Assembly (NCBI RefSeq): GCF_002160015.1
Contig: NZ_NFJT01000012.1
Span: 1 to 64,000 of the forward strand
From: Anaerofilum sp. An201
GTDB lineage: Bacteria > Bacillota > Clostridia > Oscillospirales > Ruminococcaceae
Length of the DNA stretch: 64,000 nucleotides
Direction: 5' to 3'
Shown piece after piece: positions 9,102 through 18,402 of this stretch (the stretch's first letter is position 1; each line of letters begins with the position of its first letter). The notes below the pieces were generated by a model that searched no databases, was not told the origin of the DNA, and worked only from the letters and a program-made list of their open reading frames with translations. Both the position numbers and the translations under genes were made by a program.

Positions 9102-9515
9102 TTATCTCTGCAGAAATTCCGGAGAGAACTGCCGCCACACCAGATCGAACAGCTGCTCGATGCGCGGCTGCTGTCCGGTGAGGTGCAGCCACCCCAGCAG
9201 CGACTCGAAGGCGGTACTGGCGCGGTACTGCTCCGGGGTGGCATGCTTGGCCACGCTGGCCTTGCTGCTGTTCTTGCCCCGGTGCACCACGGCCAGCTCC
9301 TCCTCGGTGAGGTGGGGCAGCAGAAATTCCAGGATGCGGAACTGGCCGGGCGCGCTGACGAATTTCACCGCCATTGCGTGCAGGCGGCCGGGGGCCAGGC
9401 GTGTGTTCTGCACCAGCGCGGTGCGCACCAGCGTCTCGAACACGCCGTCCCCCACAAAGGCCAGCGCCAGCGGGGAAAGCTCGCGCACGGCGGCGTCGGA
9501 CATGGGCTGTGACAC
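9102..9515 (-). CDS. mrnC: Mini-ribonuclease III, 23S rRNA maturation
   Basis: 137 residues: a lone RNase III domain without the dsRNA-binding domain. Acidic residues D23 and E27 sit in the family motif FVGDGVFETLVR, and VVHRGKNSSKASVAKHA is the second signature. In B. subtilis the enzyme trims 23S rRNA precursors. GTG 9515 is preferred because AAGGGGG lies 8 bases upstream; ATG 9503 is the alternative. It starts 13 bases after the obg stop, so the two are probably co-transcribed. Confidence 0.88.
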   Translation of the reverse strand: MSQPMSDAAVRELSPLALAFVGDGVFETLVRTALVQNTRLAPGRLHAMAVKFVSAPGQFRILEFLLPHLTEEELAVVHRGKNSSKASVAKHATPEQYRASTAFESLLGWLHLTGQQPRIEQLFDLVWRQFSPEFLQR

Positions 9516-9528
9516 AGGCGTTTCCCCC

Positions 9529-10800
9529 TTAGAATACATAGTCGAACTCGAAGTCGCCGATGCGGATGGTGTCGTTCTCCTGCACACCGCGGCTGATGAG
9601 CTCGTCCAGGATGCCGCTGTCGGCCAGCTGGCGCTGGAAGTACTGCAGGCTCTCGTAGTCGTCCACATCGCTGCCCATCAGGATGCGCTCCAGCCAGGGG
9701 GCGTCGATCTCCCAGGCCGCGTCGTCGGCGCGGGTGATGGTGAAGGCGCGTCCGCCCTCCTCCGCCGGCTGCGGACGGACATACTCCGGCTCGTAGACGG
9801 TGACGGGGGGCAGGGTCTGCAGCAGGTTGTACACCTCGCCCACCAGGCCGTCCAGCCCCTGGCGGGTCGCGGCCGACACGGCGCGGAAGGGCAGGCCTTT
9901 TTCCTCGATATAACGCTTGAAGTTCTCCACCTGCTCGGGGGTGGCCACGTCGCACTTGTTGCCCAGGACGATCTGGGGGCGGGCGGCCAGCTCGGGGCTG
10001 AAATTGGCCAGCTCGGTGTTGATCTTCTCGAAGTCCTCGATGGGGTCGCGCCCCTCGCTGCCCGACACGTCCACCAGGTGCAGCAGCAGGCGGCAGCGCT
10101 CCACGTGGCGCAGGAAGGCATGGCCCAGGCCAACGCCCTCGCTGGCCCCTTCGATCAGGCCGGGGATATCGGCGGCCACAAAGCTGGCCTCCGGGCCCAC
10201 CTTGACCACCCCCAGCACCGGCGACAGGGTGGTGAAATGATAGTTGGCGATCTTGGGCTTGGCGGCGCTGATGACGCTGATGAGGGTGCTTTTGCCCACG
10301 TTGGGGAAGCCGATCAGGCCCACGTCGGCGATCAGCTTCAGTTCCAGCTGCACCTCCAGCTCTTCGCCCGGCAGGCCGGGCTTGGCAAAGCGGGGGATCT
10401 GGCGGGTGGGGGTGGCAAAGTGGGTGTTGCCCCAGCCGCCCTTGCCGCCCCTGGCCACCACCACCGGCTCGCTGCCGGAGATATCGGCGATGACCAGGCC
10501 GCTCTCGGCGTCCTTCACCAGAGTGCCGCGCGGCACACGGATGATGAGGTCGGGGGCATTTTTGCCGGTGCAGCGTGCACCGCGGCCGGGTTCGCCGTTC
10601 TGGGCCACATATTTGCGCTTGTAGCGGAAGTCCATCAGGGTGGACAGGTTGTCGTCGGCCTGGAAGATCACGCTGCCGCCCCGGCCGCCGTCGCCGCCGT
10701 CGGGACCGCCGGCCGCCACGAATTTTTCCCGGTGGAAACTGACGGCGCCGTTGCCGCCGTCACCGGCTTTGATCTTGATTTTTGCTACGTCGATAAACAT
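9529..10800 (-). CDS. obgE: Obg-family ribosome assembly GTPase
   Basis: 423 residues in three parts: the glycine-rich Obg fold (AGDGGNGAVSFHREKFVAAG), the GTPase domain with GFPNVGKSTLI, DIPG and NKCD, and a C-terminal OCT domain (residues about 345-423). AGGAGG precedes ATG 10800. It follows rplU and rpmA as in most Firmicutes, with a terminator-like hairpin in between. Confidence 0.96.
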   Translation of the reverse strand: MFIDVAKIKIKAGDGGNGAVSFHREKFVAAGGPDGGDGGRGGSVIFQADDNLSTLMDFRYKRKYVAQNGEPGRGARCTGKNAPDLIIRVPRGTLVKDAESGLVIADISGSEPVVVARGGKGGWGNTHFATPTRQIPRFAKPGLPGEELEVQLELKLIADVGLIGFPNVGKSTLISVISAAKPKIANYHFTTLSPVLGVVKVGPEASFVAADIPGLIEGASEGVGLGHAFLRHVERCRLLLHLVDVSGSEGRDPIEDFEKINTELANFSPELAARPQIVLGNKCDVATPEQVENFKRYIEEKGLPFRAVSAATRQGLDGLVGEVYNLLQTLPPVTVYEPEYVRPQPAEEGGRAFTITRADDAAWEIDAPWLERILMGSDVDDYESLQYFQRQLADSGILDELISRGVQENDTIRIGDFEFDYVF

Positions 10801-10850
10801 ATTCTCCTCCTGAAAAGGGGGCATCTGCGGCCCCAAAAACGGGCGGACAT

Positions 10851-10884
10851 TGGACAGAAAAGGCCGGGCTTTGCGGCCCGGCCT
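10851..10884 (-). terminator. Terminator/attenuator between rpmA and obgE
   Basis: Stem AGGCCGGGC / GCCCGGCCT (10861-10869 and 10876-10884) followed on the minus strand by TTTTCTGT. It may limit read-through from the very highly expressed ribosomal protein genes into obgE. Confidence 0.75.
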
Positions 10885-10897
10885 CCTTGTTTGGCAA

Positions 10898-11149
10898 TTA
10901 CTGCTTGATACTGACCTGCTTGCGGTCGCGGCCCACGCGCTCGAAACGCACGGTGCCGTCCACCAGAGCGAACAGGGTGTCGTCGCTGCCGCGGCCGACG
11001 TTCTCGCCCGGATGGATATGGGTGCCACGCTGGCGAACCAGGATGTTGCCGGCCAGAACGAACTGACCGTCGGCGCGCTTGACGCCCAGACGCTTGGATT
11101 CGGAATCGCGGCCGTTCTTAGTGGAGCCTACGCCTTTTTTATGTGCCAT
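10898..11149 (-). CDS. rpmA: 50S ribosomal protein L27, without N-terminal extension
   Basis: 83 residues with the L27 core [22 protein letters not shown] and [16 protein letters not shown]. The protein starts [13 protein letters not shown], the short form. Many Firmicutes make L27 with about nine extra residues that the protease Prp removes; neither the extension nor a prp gene is present here. It begins 19 bases after the rplU stop. Confidence 0.97.
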   Translation of the reverse strand: MAHKKGVGSTKNGRDSESKRLGVKRADGQFVLAGNILVRQRGTHIHPGENVGRGSDDTLFALVDGTVRFERVGRDRKQVSIKQ

Positions 11150-11168
11150 TTGTACTTACACCTCCTGA

Positions 11169-11480
11169 TTAACCGTTGATGGCGGTGATTTCCACCTTTG
11201 TGTAGGGCTGACGATGGCCCATACGGCGGGCACTGCCCTTCTTGGGACGATAGGTGATGATGTTCAGCTTCTTGCCCTTGCCGTTCTTCAGCACTTTGGC
11301 CTCAACGGAAGCGCCCTCCACGGTGGGAGCGCCGAACTTAACGCTGCCTTCCTCGCCAACGGCCAGAACGGACTCGAAGGTGACGGTGGCATCCTGCTCG
11401 GCGGCCAGCTTCTCGATGAAGATGACGTCGCCTTTTTCCACGCGGTACTGCTTACCGCCGGTTACGATCACTGCGTACAT
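11169..11480 (-). CDS. rplU: 50S ribosomal protein L21
   Basis: 103 residues with [25 protein letters not shown] and the C-terminal [22 protein letters not shown] signature. First gene of the rplU-rpmA(-obgE-mrnC) group, preceded by GTGAGG. Confidence 0.97.
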   Translation of the reverse strand: MYAVIVTGGKQYRVEKGDVIFIEKLAAEQDATVTFESVLAVGEEGSVKFGAPTVEGASVEAKVLKNGKGKKLNIITYRPKKGSARRMGHRQPYTKVEITAING

Positions 11481-11596
11481 ATCTTAACCTCACAAAATAA
11501 GACTCGCTGGACAACAGGGCGGTGCAAATGCGCACACTTCGGGAGCCCATACCATGCGGCTTATCCATTATACCCCAGAACAGGGGGAGTTGTCAA
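11481..11596 (-). promoter_or_regulatory. rplU promoter and possible L21 leader RNA
   Basis: A consensus promoter on the minus strand: TTGACA (11591-11596), an 18-base spacer and TATAAT (11567-11572). It overlaps the end of folD. The roughly 80-base untranslated leader (11481-11560) has the length and place of the known Firmicutes L21 leader. I could not verify the conserved secondary structure, so the leader call is tentative while the promoter is strong. Confidence 0.6.
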
Positions 11597-12453
11597 CCGT
11601 TTTTTTCGGCCGCGCGGCGGGCGGCCTGCACCGTGTTTTCCATCAGCATGGCGCGGGTCATCAGGCCCACGCCGCCCGGCACCGGGGTGATGAAAGCGGC
11701 CTTTTCGGCAGCCGAGGCATAGTCCACATCGCCGCACAGCTTGCCGTCGGCGCCGCGGTTGATGCCCACGTCGATCACCACCGCGCCCGGCTTGACCATA
11801 TCGCCGGTGATGAAGCCCGGCTTGCCCACCGCCGCCACCAGGATATCGGCGGCGCGGCACTGGTCGGCCAGGTCGGCGGTGCGGGAATGGCAGATGGTGA
11901 CGGTGGCGTTTTCGGCCAGCAGCAGCATGGCGGCGGGCTTGCCCACGATGTTGCTGCGCCCCACCACCACCGCGTGCTTGCCGGCGATGGAGATGCCGGT
12001 GCTGCGGATCATCTCAAGGCAGCCGGCAGGGGTGCAGGGCAGAAAACAGGGCTGGCCGATCATCATGCGGCCCACGTTCACCGGGGTGAAGCCGTCCACG
12101 TCCTTTTCGGGCGGGATGGCGGCGATCACCGCCTGCTCGTCGATCTGGGCGGGCAGCGGCAGCTGCACCAGCATGCCGTGCACGGTGTCGTCGGCGGCCA
12201 GCCTGGCCAGCAGCTCCAGCAGCTCCTGCTGGGATGTTTCGGCGGGCAGGTCGTACCGCACCGACCGGATGCCGCAGGCGGCGCAGTCGCGCTCCTTGCC
12301 GGCCACATAGGTCTGGCTGGCGGGGTTTTCCCCCACCAGGACCACTGCCAGGCAAGGCTCGACCCCCTGCCGTTTGAGCTGCTCCACCTGCGCGGCGGCC
12401 CGCGCCTTCACCGCGGCGGCCAACACTTTGCCTTCAATGCGCTGGGCACTCAC
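11593..12453 (-). CDS. folD: Bifunctional methylene-THF dehydrogenase/cyclohydrolase
   Basis: 286 residues. Visible FolD signatures are [47 protein letters not shown] and [14 protein letters not shown]. It interconverts methylene- and formyl-THF with NADP. The start is a GTG at 12453 that overlaps the lgt stop (GTGA), with AAGGGGAGG upstream, so translation is coupled. Last gene of the VanY-M16-M16-lgt-folD operon. Confidence 0.96.
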   Translation of the reverse strand: MSAQRIEGKVLAAAVKARAAAQVEQLKRQGVEPCLAVVLVGENPASQTYVAGKERDCAACGIRSVRYDLPAETSQQELLELLARLAADDTVHGMLVQLPLPAQIDEQAVIAAIPPEKDVDGFTPVNVGRMMIGQPCFLPCTPAGCLEMIRSTGISIAGKHAVVVGRSNIVGKPAAMLLLAENATVTICHSRTADLADQCRAADILVAAVGKPGFITGDMVKPGAVVIDVGINRGADGKLCGDVDYASAAEKAAFITPVPGGVGLMTRAMLMENTVQAARRAAEKNG

Positions 12454-13436
12454 TGCTCTTCCTCCCCTTCCTGCACCGGTTCGGCCTGCTCCGGCCGGAC
12501 GGTTTCTTCCTCCGCCGCCGGGACCATCGTTTCCTCCTCGATCTCGACCAGTTCGGGGGATTTCTGCTCGCCCGGCAGCGCGGGGATCACCAGCGGCACA
12601 TTCCTGTATTTGCGGCGCAGGCAGATCAGCAGCGCCAGGGCAGCCACCACGCTGACACCCGCCACCAGCTGGCTGATCCGCACACCGCCCAGCATCAGCG
12701 AGTCGGTGCGCAGACCCTCCACCAGGCAGCGCTCGGCGCCGTACCAGGCGGCGTACATCAGCGCGATCTCCCCGTGGAAACGGCGGCGCGGGATGTAGAG
12801 TGCCAGCAGCACAAAGCCAAGCAGGCACCAGATGGATTCGTAGAGGAAGGTGGGATGTACCGGCATCGACGGATCGACCGTGATGCCCTGCGCCGCCAGC
12901 GTGGACTGCACGCCGGACAGATAGGCGGCGGTGCCGTCGCTGTACATGCCCCACGGCAGGGTGGTGTTGGTGCCGAAGGCCTCCTGATTGAAGAAGTTGC
13001 CCCAGCGGCCGAGGCCCTGGCCGATCAGAAAGCCCATCGCGGCCAGATCCAGCATCGGCAGCACCGGCACCTTGCGCCATTTGCTGAACAGGATGCCGAA
13101 GATCACCGCGCCGATCACGCCGCCGTAGATGGCAAGGCCGCCGTCCCGGATGTTGATCATGTCCCAGAAGCTCTGGTATTCAAAGGGCGCGAAGATCACA
13201 TAGTAGGCGCGGGCACACAGCACCGCGCAGATGGTGGTGAGGATGATGACGTCGGACATGCGGTCGGCGTCGATGCCGAAGCGTTTGGCGTTGGCAAAGG
13301 CGAACACCAGCGCCAGCGCGAAGCCCAGGCCGATGACGATGCCATACCAGTAAATCGGCACGCTGCCGATATAAAATGCCACACGGCTGATGTCGAACTC
13401 CAGCCCCAGACCGGGGAACTCTACATGGAAATTCAT
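12450..13436 (-). CDS. lgt: Prolipoprotein diacylglyceryl transferase
   Basis: 328 residues with multiple membrane spans and the Lgt signature [15 protein letters not shown]. It moves diacylglycerol from phosphatidylglycerol to the lipobox cysteine of lipoproteins. AAGGAGG lies before ATG 13436, which overlaps the upstream stop (ATGA). The last 40 residues are an unusual Glu/Pro-rich cytosolic tail not needed for the family fold. Confidence 0.95.
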   Translation of the reverse strand: MNFHVEFPGLGLEFDISRVAFYIGSVPIYWYGIVIGLGFALALVFAFANAKRFGIDADRMSDVIILTTICAVLCARAYYVIFAPFEYQSFWDMINIRDGGLAIYGGVIGAVIFGILFSKWRKVPVLPMLDLAAMGFLIGQGLGRWGNFFNQEAFGTNTTLPWGMYSDGTAAYLSGVQSTLAAQGITVDPSMPVHPTFLYESIWCLLGFVLLALYIPRRRFHGEIALMYAAWYGAERCLVEGLRTDSLMLGGVRISQLVAGVSVVAALALLICLRRKYRNVPLVIPALPGEQKSPELVEIEEETMVPAAEEETVRPEQAEPVQEGEEEQ

Positions 13437-14716
13437 TCTGCTTCCTCCTTTTCCGGCCAGATCACGGCGGTGGTGCTGCGCTCGGTGCACAGCATGGTCT
13501 GCAGGGCGGCGTCGATGTCCTCCGGCTGCAGTGCGGTCAGTGCCTGCATCTCGTCAAACAGGCTGCGGCCCTTCAGCTCGCTGGAGCACAGCGCGCCGGC
13601 CAGGCCGGTGGTGCTGTCCAGCTCGCACACCATCTGGCCGTACATCTGGTTTTTGCACAGGGTGAAAATCGTGCGGTCGACGCCCTCCCGGCGCAGCCGC
13701 CCGATCTCCTCCAGCAGCATCGTGCGGACCGTTTCCGGCTGGCGGGTCTCGCCCGAGAACAGCACACACAGCGCGCCGTCCACACTGAGGAACTCGCCGC
13801 CGAAATCGGCGCTGGCCAGGCCGCCGTCGTACAGGCGGCGGAACAGCGGGGTCATCGAGCCGCAGATCAGCTCGCCCAGCATGTCGCAGATCAGCTCGGT
13901 TTTCAGGCGGTCCTGCGGGGCGGGCGGCGCCTCCTTGAAGCCGACGCCCAGGAAGGGCTTGGCGATGCTCATGGTGATGTCCTGCCGCTCCTTCGCGGGC
14001 TGCGGCGGCTCGGCGGGAGCATGGCGCTGCACATCGGGGATCTGGCCGCCGTCCATACCGGCGCGGCGCACCGCGTCCTCCACCTGCTGCATCGTGATAT
14101 TGCCCGCCGCGGCCAGCACCAGATTGCCCGGCGCATAAAAAGCGTCGGTGCAGCGGTACAAAAGCTGCGGCGTGATGCGGGCGATGCTCTCCTCGGTGCC
14201 GGCGATGTCGTCCCGCGCGGGATGCGCGTGGTAGAGGCCCTGCAGCAGCGCGAACATCATCCGCCACTCGGGGCTGTCGTCGTACATGCGGATCTCCTGC
14301 CCGATGATGCCCTGCTCCTTGGCCACCGTCTCGTCTGTGAAATAGGGATGCCCCACCAGACCCAGCAGGATGTCCAGCGCATGGTCCACGCCGCTGGTGG
14401 TGGAGAAGAGATAACAGGTCTTATCGAAGCTGGTGAAGGCGTTGGCGGACGCGCCCACCGCTGCATACTGGGTGAAGGCGTCGCCCTGCTCGCTCTCGAA
14501 CATCTTGTGCTCCAGGAAATGAGCCACGCCGGCGGGCAGGTCCACCCGCTCGCCGTTCACGGTAAAGCTGCGGTCCACCGAGCCGAACCGGGTGCCGCAC
14601 ATCACATGCACGTCCCGGAAGCCGGGCATCGGGCGCACCAGCAGCACCAGGCCGTTTTCCAGCACCTTTTTTTCGCAGCGGGCGGCTTCGCGCAGCGCAG
14701 TCGTATTGTCGTTCAT
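13433..14716 (-). CDS. M16 zinc peptidase, YmfH-like
   Basis: 427 residues of the insulinase/M16 fold. It keeps the inverted zinc motif HxxEH (H66, E69, H70 in AHFLEHKMF). Together with the upstream partner it forms the YmfF/YmfH pair that in B. subtilis has been linked to elongation factor P modification. AAAGGAGG precedes the ATG, which overlaps the stop of the upstream gene by four bases. It is also fused by overlap to lgt downstream. Confidence 0.88.
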   Translation of the reverse strand: MNDNTTALREAARCEKKVLENGLVLLVRPMPGFRDVHVMCGTRFGSVDRSFTVNGERVDLPAGVAHFLEHKMFESEQGDAFTQYAAVGASANAFTSFDKTCYLFSTTSGVDHALDILLGLVGHPYFTDETVAKEQGIIGQEIRMYDDSPEWRMMFALLQGLYHAHPARDDIAGTEESIARITPQLLYRCTDAFYAPGNLVLAAAGNITMQQVEDAVRRAGMDGGQIPDVQRHAPAEPPQPAKERQDITMSIAKPFLGVGFKEAPPAPQDRLKTELICDMLGELICGSMTPLFRRLYDGGLASADFGGEFLSVDGALCVLFSGETRQPETVRTMLLEEIGRLRREGVDRTIFTLCKNQMYGQMVCELDSTTGLAGALCSSELKGRSLFDEMQALTALQPEDIDAALQTMLCTERSTTAVIWPEKEEAE

Positions 14717-15978
14717 TCTGCCGTGTCCTCCTTTGTGAGCAGATAGCACACCGCAAAGCGGAATTTTTTCATCTGTTCGGCCACCTCGTCGGCGGTCACC
14801 TTTTCCAGTGCCCGGCGTGCTTCGTCGGGGGCGGCGGTGTCTCCCCGCCACAGCTGGCCGCTGTACCAGGTCTCCTGCGCGGCCAGGCTGTCCTCCACCG
14901 CGGCCAGGCTGTTGGCCACAAAGCGGCGGGCGTCTTCCAGCTCGGCCTCGGCGGGCGGCTGGCTGCACAGCGTCTGCCATTCGTGCAGGATCGCTTCGCG
15001 GGCGCGGGCGGCGTTTTCGGGCAGCACGCCGCTGTCGATGCACATCATGCCGCCGAATGAGTTGAAGCTGGCCGCACAGTAGTAGCACAGGCTCTGCTTT
15101 TCCCGCACATTGGTGAACAGACGGCTGGTGGGGCTGCCGCCCAGCACCGCCATCGCCACACGCATGGCGTCGAGGTCGCGGGAGGGCTGGAAGTCCTCCA
15201 CCGTGAACAGCATGCACAGCTTGGCCTGCACCATCTCCATCCGTTCGGTCTCCTCCACCAGCGGCGCGGCCGGAAGCTGCACCGGGGCGGGCAGCGGCTG
15301 CGGCGTGCGGGTGAGCGGGGCCAGCGTCTCGCGCACACGGCGGGCGGCGAGCTCTTCCGGGATGCCGGCGCAGAACACCTCCAGCTGGGCGTTTTCCACC
15401 ATCCAGCGCCACGCCTCGGTGACGGTCTCGGCCGTGAGGCCCTTCACCTCGTCGGCGTAGCCGGTGCGCTCGATGCCGGCCGGGTGGCTGCCGTAGAAGC
15501 GGCGGCGGGCCTGGCGCAGGCAGTACATCCGCTTGTCGTTGATCTCGGCGGCCAGCTCCTCGGCCAGCTTTTCCTTTTCGATCTCCACCTCTTCGGGCAG
15601 GAACATGCCGTCCGCAAAGTGCGGGCGGAAGGCGACGCCCAGCGCCAGCGCCAGATATTCCCCGGCCAGGTCCTCGCCGGACAGCGCGAAGCGGGGGGCG
15701 ATGCCTCCCACCGTCACCGACAGACACCGTCCGGAACCGGCGGCGGTGGAATCCACCGCGAGGTCGGCGCCGTACAGGCGGGCCAGATGGCAGGACAGGT
15801 CGGTCATGTCGGGATGGTCGGCACAGCAGCGCTCCATCAGGAAGGGCAGCAGGGCCAGCGCGGTGGCGCGGGCGCGGTCTGCGGGGTAGCGCAGCTGGAC
15901 GTTGACACGGCAGCGGTTGAATTTATCGGCCGGCAGCAGGTTCAGATACGCGCCGGGCGCAAGCTCGATTCGTTTCAT
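14713..15978 (-). CDS. M16-fold partner lacking the zinc motif, YmfF-like
   Basis: 421 residues similar in design to the downstream M16 peptidase (EVEIEKEKLAEELAAEINDK and NVREKQSLCYYCAAS are typical), but where HxxEH is expected the sequence reads LPFLMERCCADHPDM, so the zinc site is missing. M16 pairs often consist of one active and one inactive subunit, which fits. ATG 15978 overlaps the stop of the VanY-type gene (ATGA). Confidence 0.85.
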   Translation of the reverse strand: MKRIELAPGAYLNLLPADKFNRCRVNVQLRYPADRARATALALLPFLMERCCADHPDMTDLSCHLARLYGADLAVDSTAAGSGRCLSVTVGGIAPRFALSGEDLAGEYLALALGVAFRPHFADGMFLPEEVEIEKEKLAEELAAEINDKRMYCLRQARRRFYGSHPAGIERTGYADEVKGLTAETVTEAWRWMVENAQLEVFCAGIPEELAARRVRETLAPLTRTPQPLPAPVQLPAAPLVEETERMEMVQAKLCMLFTVEDFQPSRDLDAMRVAMAVLGGSPTSRLFTNVREKQSLCYYCAASFNSFGGMMCIDSGVLPENAARAREAILHEWQTLCSQPPAEAELEDARRFVANSLAAVEDSLAAQETWYSGQLWRGDTAAPDEARRALEKVTADEVAEQMKKFRFAVCYLLTKEDTAE

Positions 15979-16889
15979 GGGTCTTCCCTCTTTTCTGTGT
16001 GGCTCTGGGCCAGGTATTCCTCCAGGCACAGGCCGCTTTCCTTGATCTTCTGCGCGTTCTCCACGCCCACATAGCGGTAGTGCCACGGCTCGTAGGTGAC
16101 GCCGGTGACCTCCACCTTGTCGGCGGGATAGCGCAGGATGAAGCCGTATTCGGCGGCGTGCTCCTGCAGCCAGGCGAATTCCGGTTCGTTCTCGAAGTCC
16201 TCCTCCACCCGCTGGTTGGTGATGCTGCCCACGTCCACCGCAAGGCCGGTGTTGTGCTCCGAGCAGCCGGGCACCATCACCACGGTGGCGGCCTGTTCCC
16301 GGGCGGCGGCTTCGTCCATCCCCTGCCCCATCCATTTCTGGATCTCGGCGTTGAACAGCTCGGTCTGGCGCTCCACCGAGCGGTAGGCCGAGCAGGCCAT
16401 GAGGTGCAGACCGGTGGCGTTGGCGGCGTTTTTCATTCGGTCGAACGCGGCGGCGGCCTCCGACTGCATCTGGTAGCTGCCGCCCTCCAGGTAGGCCAGG
16501 TCGGGGGCATAGCCGGCAGGCAGGGGGTTGTCCTTGTTGGCCAAAAGCAGCAGCGGGTCGGCGGATGCGGGGACATCGGTGCTCTCGCTCTGCGGCCGGC
16601 TGGAGGGCGGGGCGCTCTGCGAGGCGGGCGGGGCGGTGGGAGCGGGCGCGCTCTGGCTCTGGGAAGAGGGCGCGCCGGTCCAGTGCTCGATGGCCAGCGT
16701 GATGCCCCAGGCGGCGGCCAGCATGGCGATCACAAACAGCACGAGCAGGATCCGTCTGCGGCGGCGACGGCGGCGGCGCTGGCGCTCGCGCATACGGCGG
16801 CGGCGCAGCTGTTCGGGGGTGAGATGCCGCAGGTCGTTGGCGCGGCGGGCGGGGCGGCGGGCAGGCGCGGAAGTGCGCGGAGAACTCAT
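15975..16889 (-). CDS. Membrane-anchored D,D/L,D-carboxypeptidase of the VanY family
   Basis: 304 residues. An Arg-rich cytosolic segment (residues 28-46, almost all Arg) comes before one membrane span (about 47-67) and a Ser/Pro/Ala linker. The extracellular peptidase domain has the zinc motifs SEHNTGLAVDVG (S210, H212, D219) and EPWHYRY. It trims cell-wall stem peptides. AAAGGAG is 12 bases before ATG 16889. First gene of the operon that continues with the M16 pair, lgt and folD. Confidence 0.88.
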   Translation of the reverse strand: MSSPRTSAPARRPARRANDLRHLTPEQLRRRRMRERQRRRRRRRRRILLVLFVIAMLAAAWGITLAIEHWTGAPSSQSQSAPAPTAPPASQSAPPSSRPQSESTDVPASADPLLLLANKDNPLPAGYAPDLAYLEGGSYQMQSEAAAAFDRMKNAANATGLHLMACSAYRSVERQTELFNAEIQKWMGQGMDEAAAREQAATVVMVPGCSEHNTGLAVDVGSITNQRVEEDFENEPEFAWLQEHAAEYGFILRYPADKVEVTGVTYEPWHYRYVGVENAQKIKESGLCLEEYLAQSHTEKREDP

Positions 16890-16944
16890 GACGGGACAAA
16901 TCTCCTTTCGGGGCGGCGCTGTGTATCCAACCGCCGTTCTCTGT

Positions 16945-16973
16945 ATTATACCCCACAGAGGGTCTTTCTGTAA
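16945..16973 (-). promoter_or_regulatory. Promoter of the VanY-M16-lgt-folD operon
   Basis: TTACAG (16968-16973), a 17-base spacer and TATAAT (16945-16950) on the minus strand, about 55 bases before the first start codon. Confidence 0.65.
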
Positions 16974-17011
16974 ATGCATCGGCTGCCAAAGTTTTGCATT
17001 TTTCACCGCCG

Positions 17012-17056
17012 AAAAAAAACCGCCGCTCCATCCACAATCGGACAAAGCGGCGGCGA
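17012..17056 (-). terminator. Terminator after lysC
   Basis: Stem CGCCGC(CGCTT) / (A)GCGGCGG (about 17020-17055), then TTTTTTTTC on the minus strand. Confidence 0.85.
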
Positions 17057-17078
17057 AAAGACGGCGAAGGGAAAACAA

Positions 17079-18284
17079 TCAGCCCAGGAAGGCGTCGTGG
17101 ATGGCGTTGACGGCGCGGTCGGCCTCGTCCTTGTTAATCAGCACGCTGATCTTGATCTCGCTGGTGGAGATCATGCGGATGTTGATGCCGCTGCTGTACA
17201 GCGCGCCGAACATGGTGGAGGCAACCCCGGGATGGCTCTGCATACCGGCGCCCACCACGCTGACCTTGGCAACGCTGTCGTCCACCTCGATGGACTTGCC
17301 GCCGAAGCAGGCCAGGTTCTCCTGCAGCACGCGGTAGGCGGTGTCCTTGTCGTCCAGGGGGACGGTGAAGATCAGGTCCTTGTAGCCGGGACGGCCCGCG
17401 CTCTGGAGGATGATGTCCACGTTGATGTTGTGCTTGGACATCAGGGAGAAGATCTTGAAGCTCATGCCGGGCTCATCCGGCACCTCCAGAATTGAGATCA
17501 CCGCAACATTCACGTCTTTGGCAACGCCTTTGATGAGCATGCCTTCCATATCCACTACCTCCTTGACGATTGTACCGGGCACGTTGTTGATCGACGAGCG
17601 CACCTCAAGATTCACACTGTATTTTTTTGCAAGTTCCACGCTGCGGTTGTTCAGCACCTGCGCGCCCAGGCTGGCAAGCTCCAGCATCTCGTCGAAGGTG
17701 ATGACGTCCAGCTTGCGGGCATGTTTGACGATGCGGGGATCGGCGGTGTAGACGCCCTCCACATCGGTATAGATCTGGCACAGGTCGGCCTTCAGCGCGG
17801 CGGCGATGGCCACAGCGCTGGTGTCGGAGCCGCCGCGGCCCAGCGTGGTGATGTCGTCCTGCCGGTTGATGCCCTGGAAGCCCGCCACCACGACGACGCG
17901 GTTTTTGGCCAGCTCGTTCTCGATGCGCTCGGCCTCCATGCGGCGGATGCGCGCCTTGGTGTGGGTGCGGTTGGTGTGGAAGCCCGCCTGCCAGCCGGTG
18001 AGGCTGACGGCCGGACAGCCCAGTTCTCCCAGTGCCATCGCCAGCAGCGCGATGCTGATCTGTTCGCCGGTGGCCAGCAGCATATCCATCTCGCGCTGGG
18101 ACGGCGAATGAGTGATTTCGGCAGCCTTTGCGATCAGGTCGTCGGTGGTGTCGCCCTGCGCCGAAACCACCACCACAACGTCGTTTCCTTCGTTGTGGGT
18201 GTTCGCCACGATGCGCGCCACGTTGAACAGACGCTCCCGGTTGGCAACCGAAGAACCGCCAAACTTTTGTACGATCAACGCCAT
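17079..18284 (-). CDS. lysC: Aspartate kinase
   Basis: 401 residues. The catalytic N-terminus has VQKFGGSSVA, ITTLGRGGSDTSAVAIAAAL and YTDVEGVYTADPR; the C-terminal third holds two ACT domains that bind the feedback inhibitor. It makes aspartyl phosphate for lysine, threonine and methionine synthesis. GAGGAGG precedes ATG 18284. It lies downstream of thrB with a hairpin region between, so it may be both co-transcribed and partly independent. Confidence 0.96.
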   Translation of the reverse strand: MALIVQKFGGSSVANRERLFNVARIVANTHNEGNDVVVVVSAQGDTTDDLIAKAAEITHSPSQREMDMLLATGEQISIALLAMALGELGCPAVSLTGWQAGFHTNRTHTKARIRRMEAERIENELAKNRVVVVAGFQGINRQDDITTLGRGGSDTSAVAIAAALKADLCQIYTDVEGVYTADPRIVKHARKLDVITFDEMLELASLGAQVLNNRSVELAKKYSVNLEVRSSINNVPGTIVKEVVDMEGMLIKGVAKDVNVAVISILEVPDEPGMSFKIFSLMSKHNINVDIILQSAGRPGYKDLIFTVPLDDKDTAYRVLQENLACFGGKSIEVDDSVAKVSVVGAGMQSHPGVASTMFGALYSSGINIRMISTSEIKISVLINKDEADRAVNAIHDAFLG

Positions 18285-18338
18285 ACTCTTTCCTCCTCTA
18301 TCCACAGTCCGCAGAGTGCGGGCCGCTGCCATCGCGCC

Positions 18339-18402
18339 TTCGCCAAAAGGCGAAAATGCGGTGTTTTCCAAAAATAAGCAAAAATTCTGTCTGCTGCTTA
18401 TT
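18339..18402 (-). terminator. Two hairpins between thrB and lysC
   Basis: AATAAGCA / TGCTTATT (18374-18402) overlaps the thrB stop and is followed by TTTTTGG, a weak terminator. A second small stem TTCGCC-AAAA-GGCGAA lies at 18339-18354. No lysine riboswitch fits in the 113-base gap. Confidence 0.5.

Noticed and set aside
18285-18397. Lysine riboswitch before lysC
   Set aside because: The gap is about 113 bases, too short for the usual lysine riboswitch, and shows only two small hairpins.
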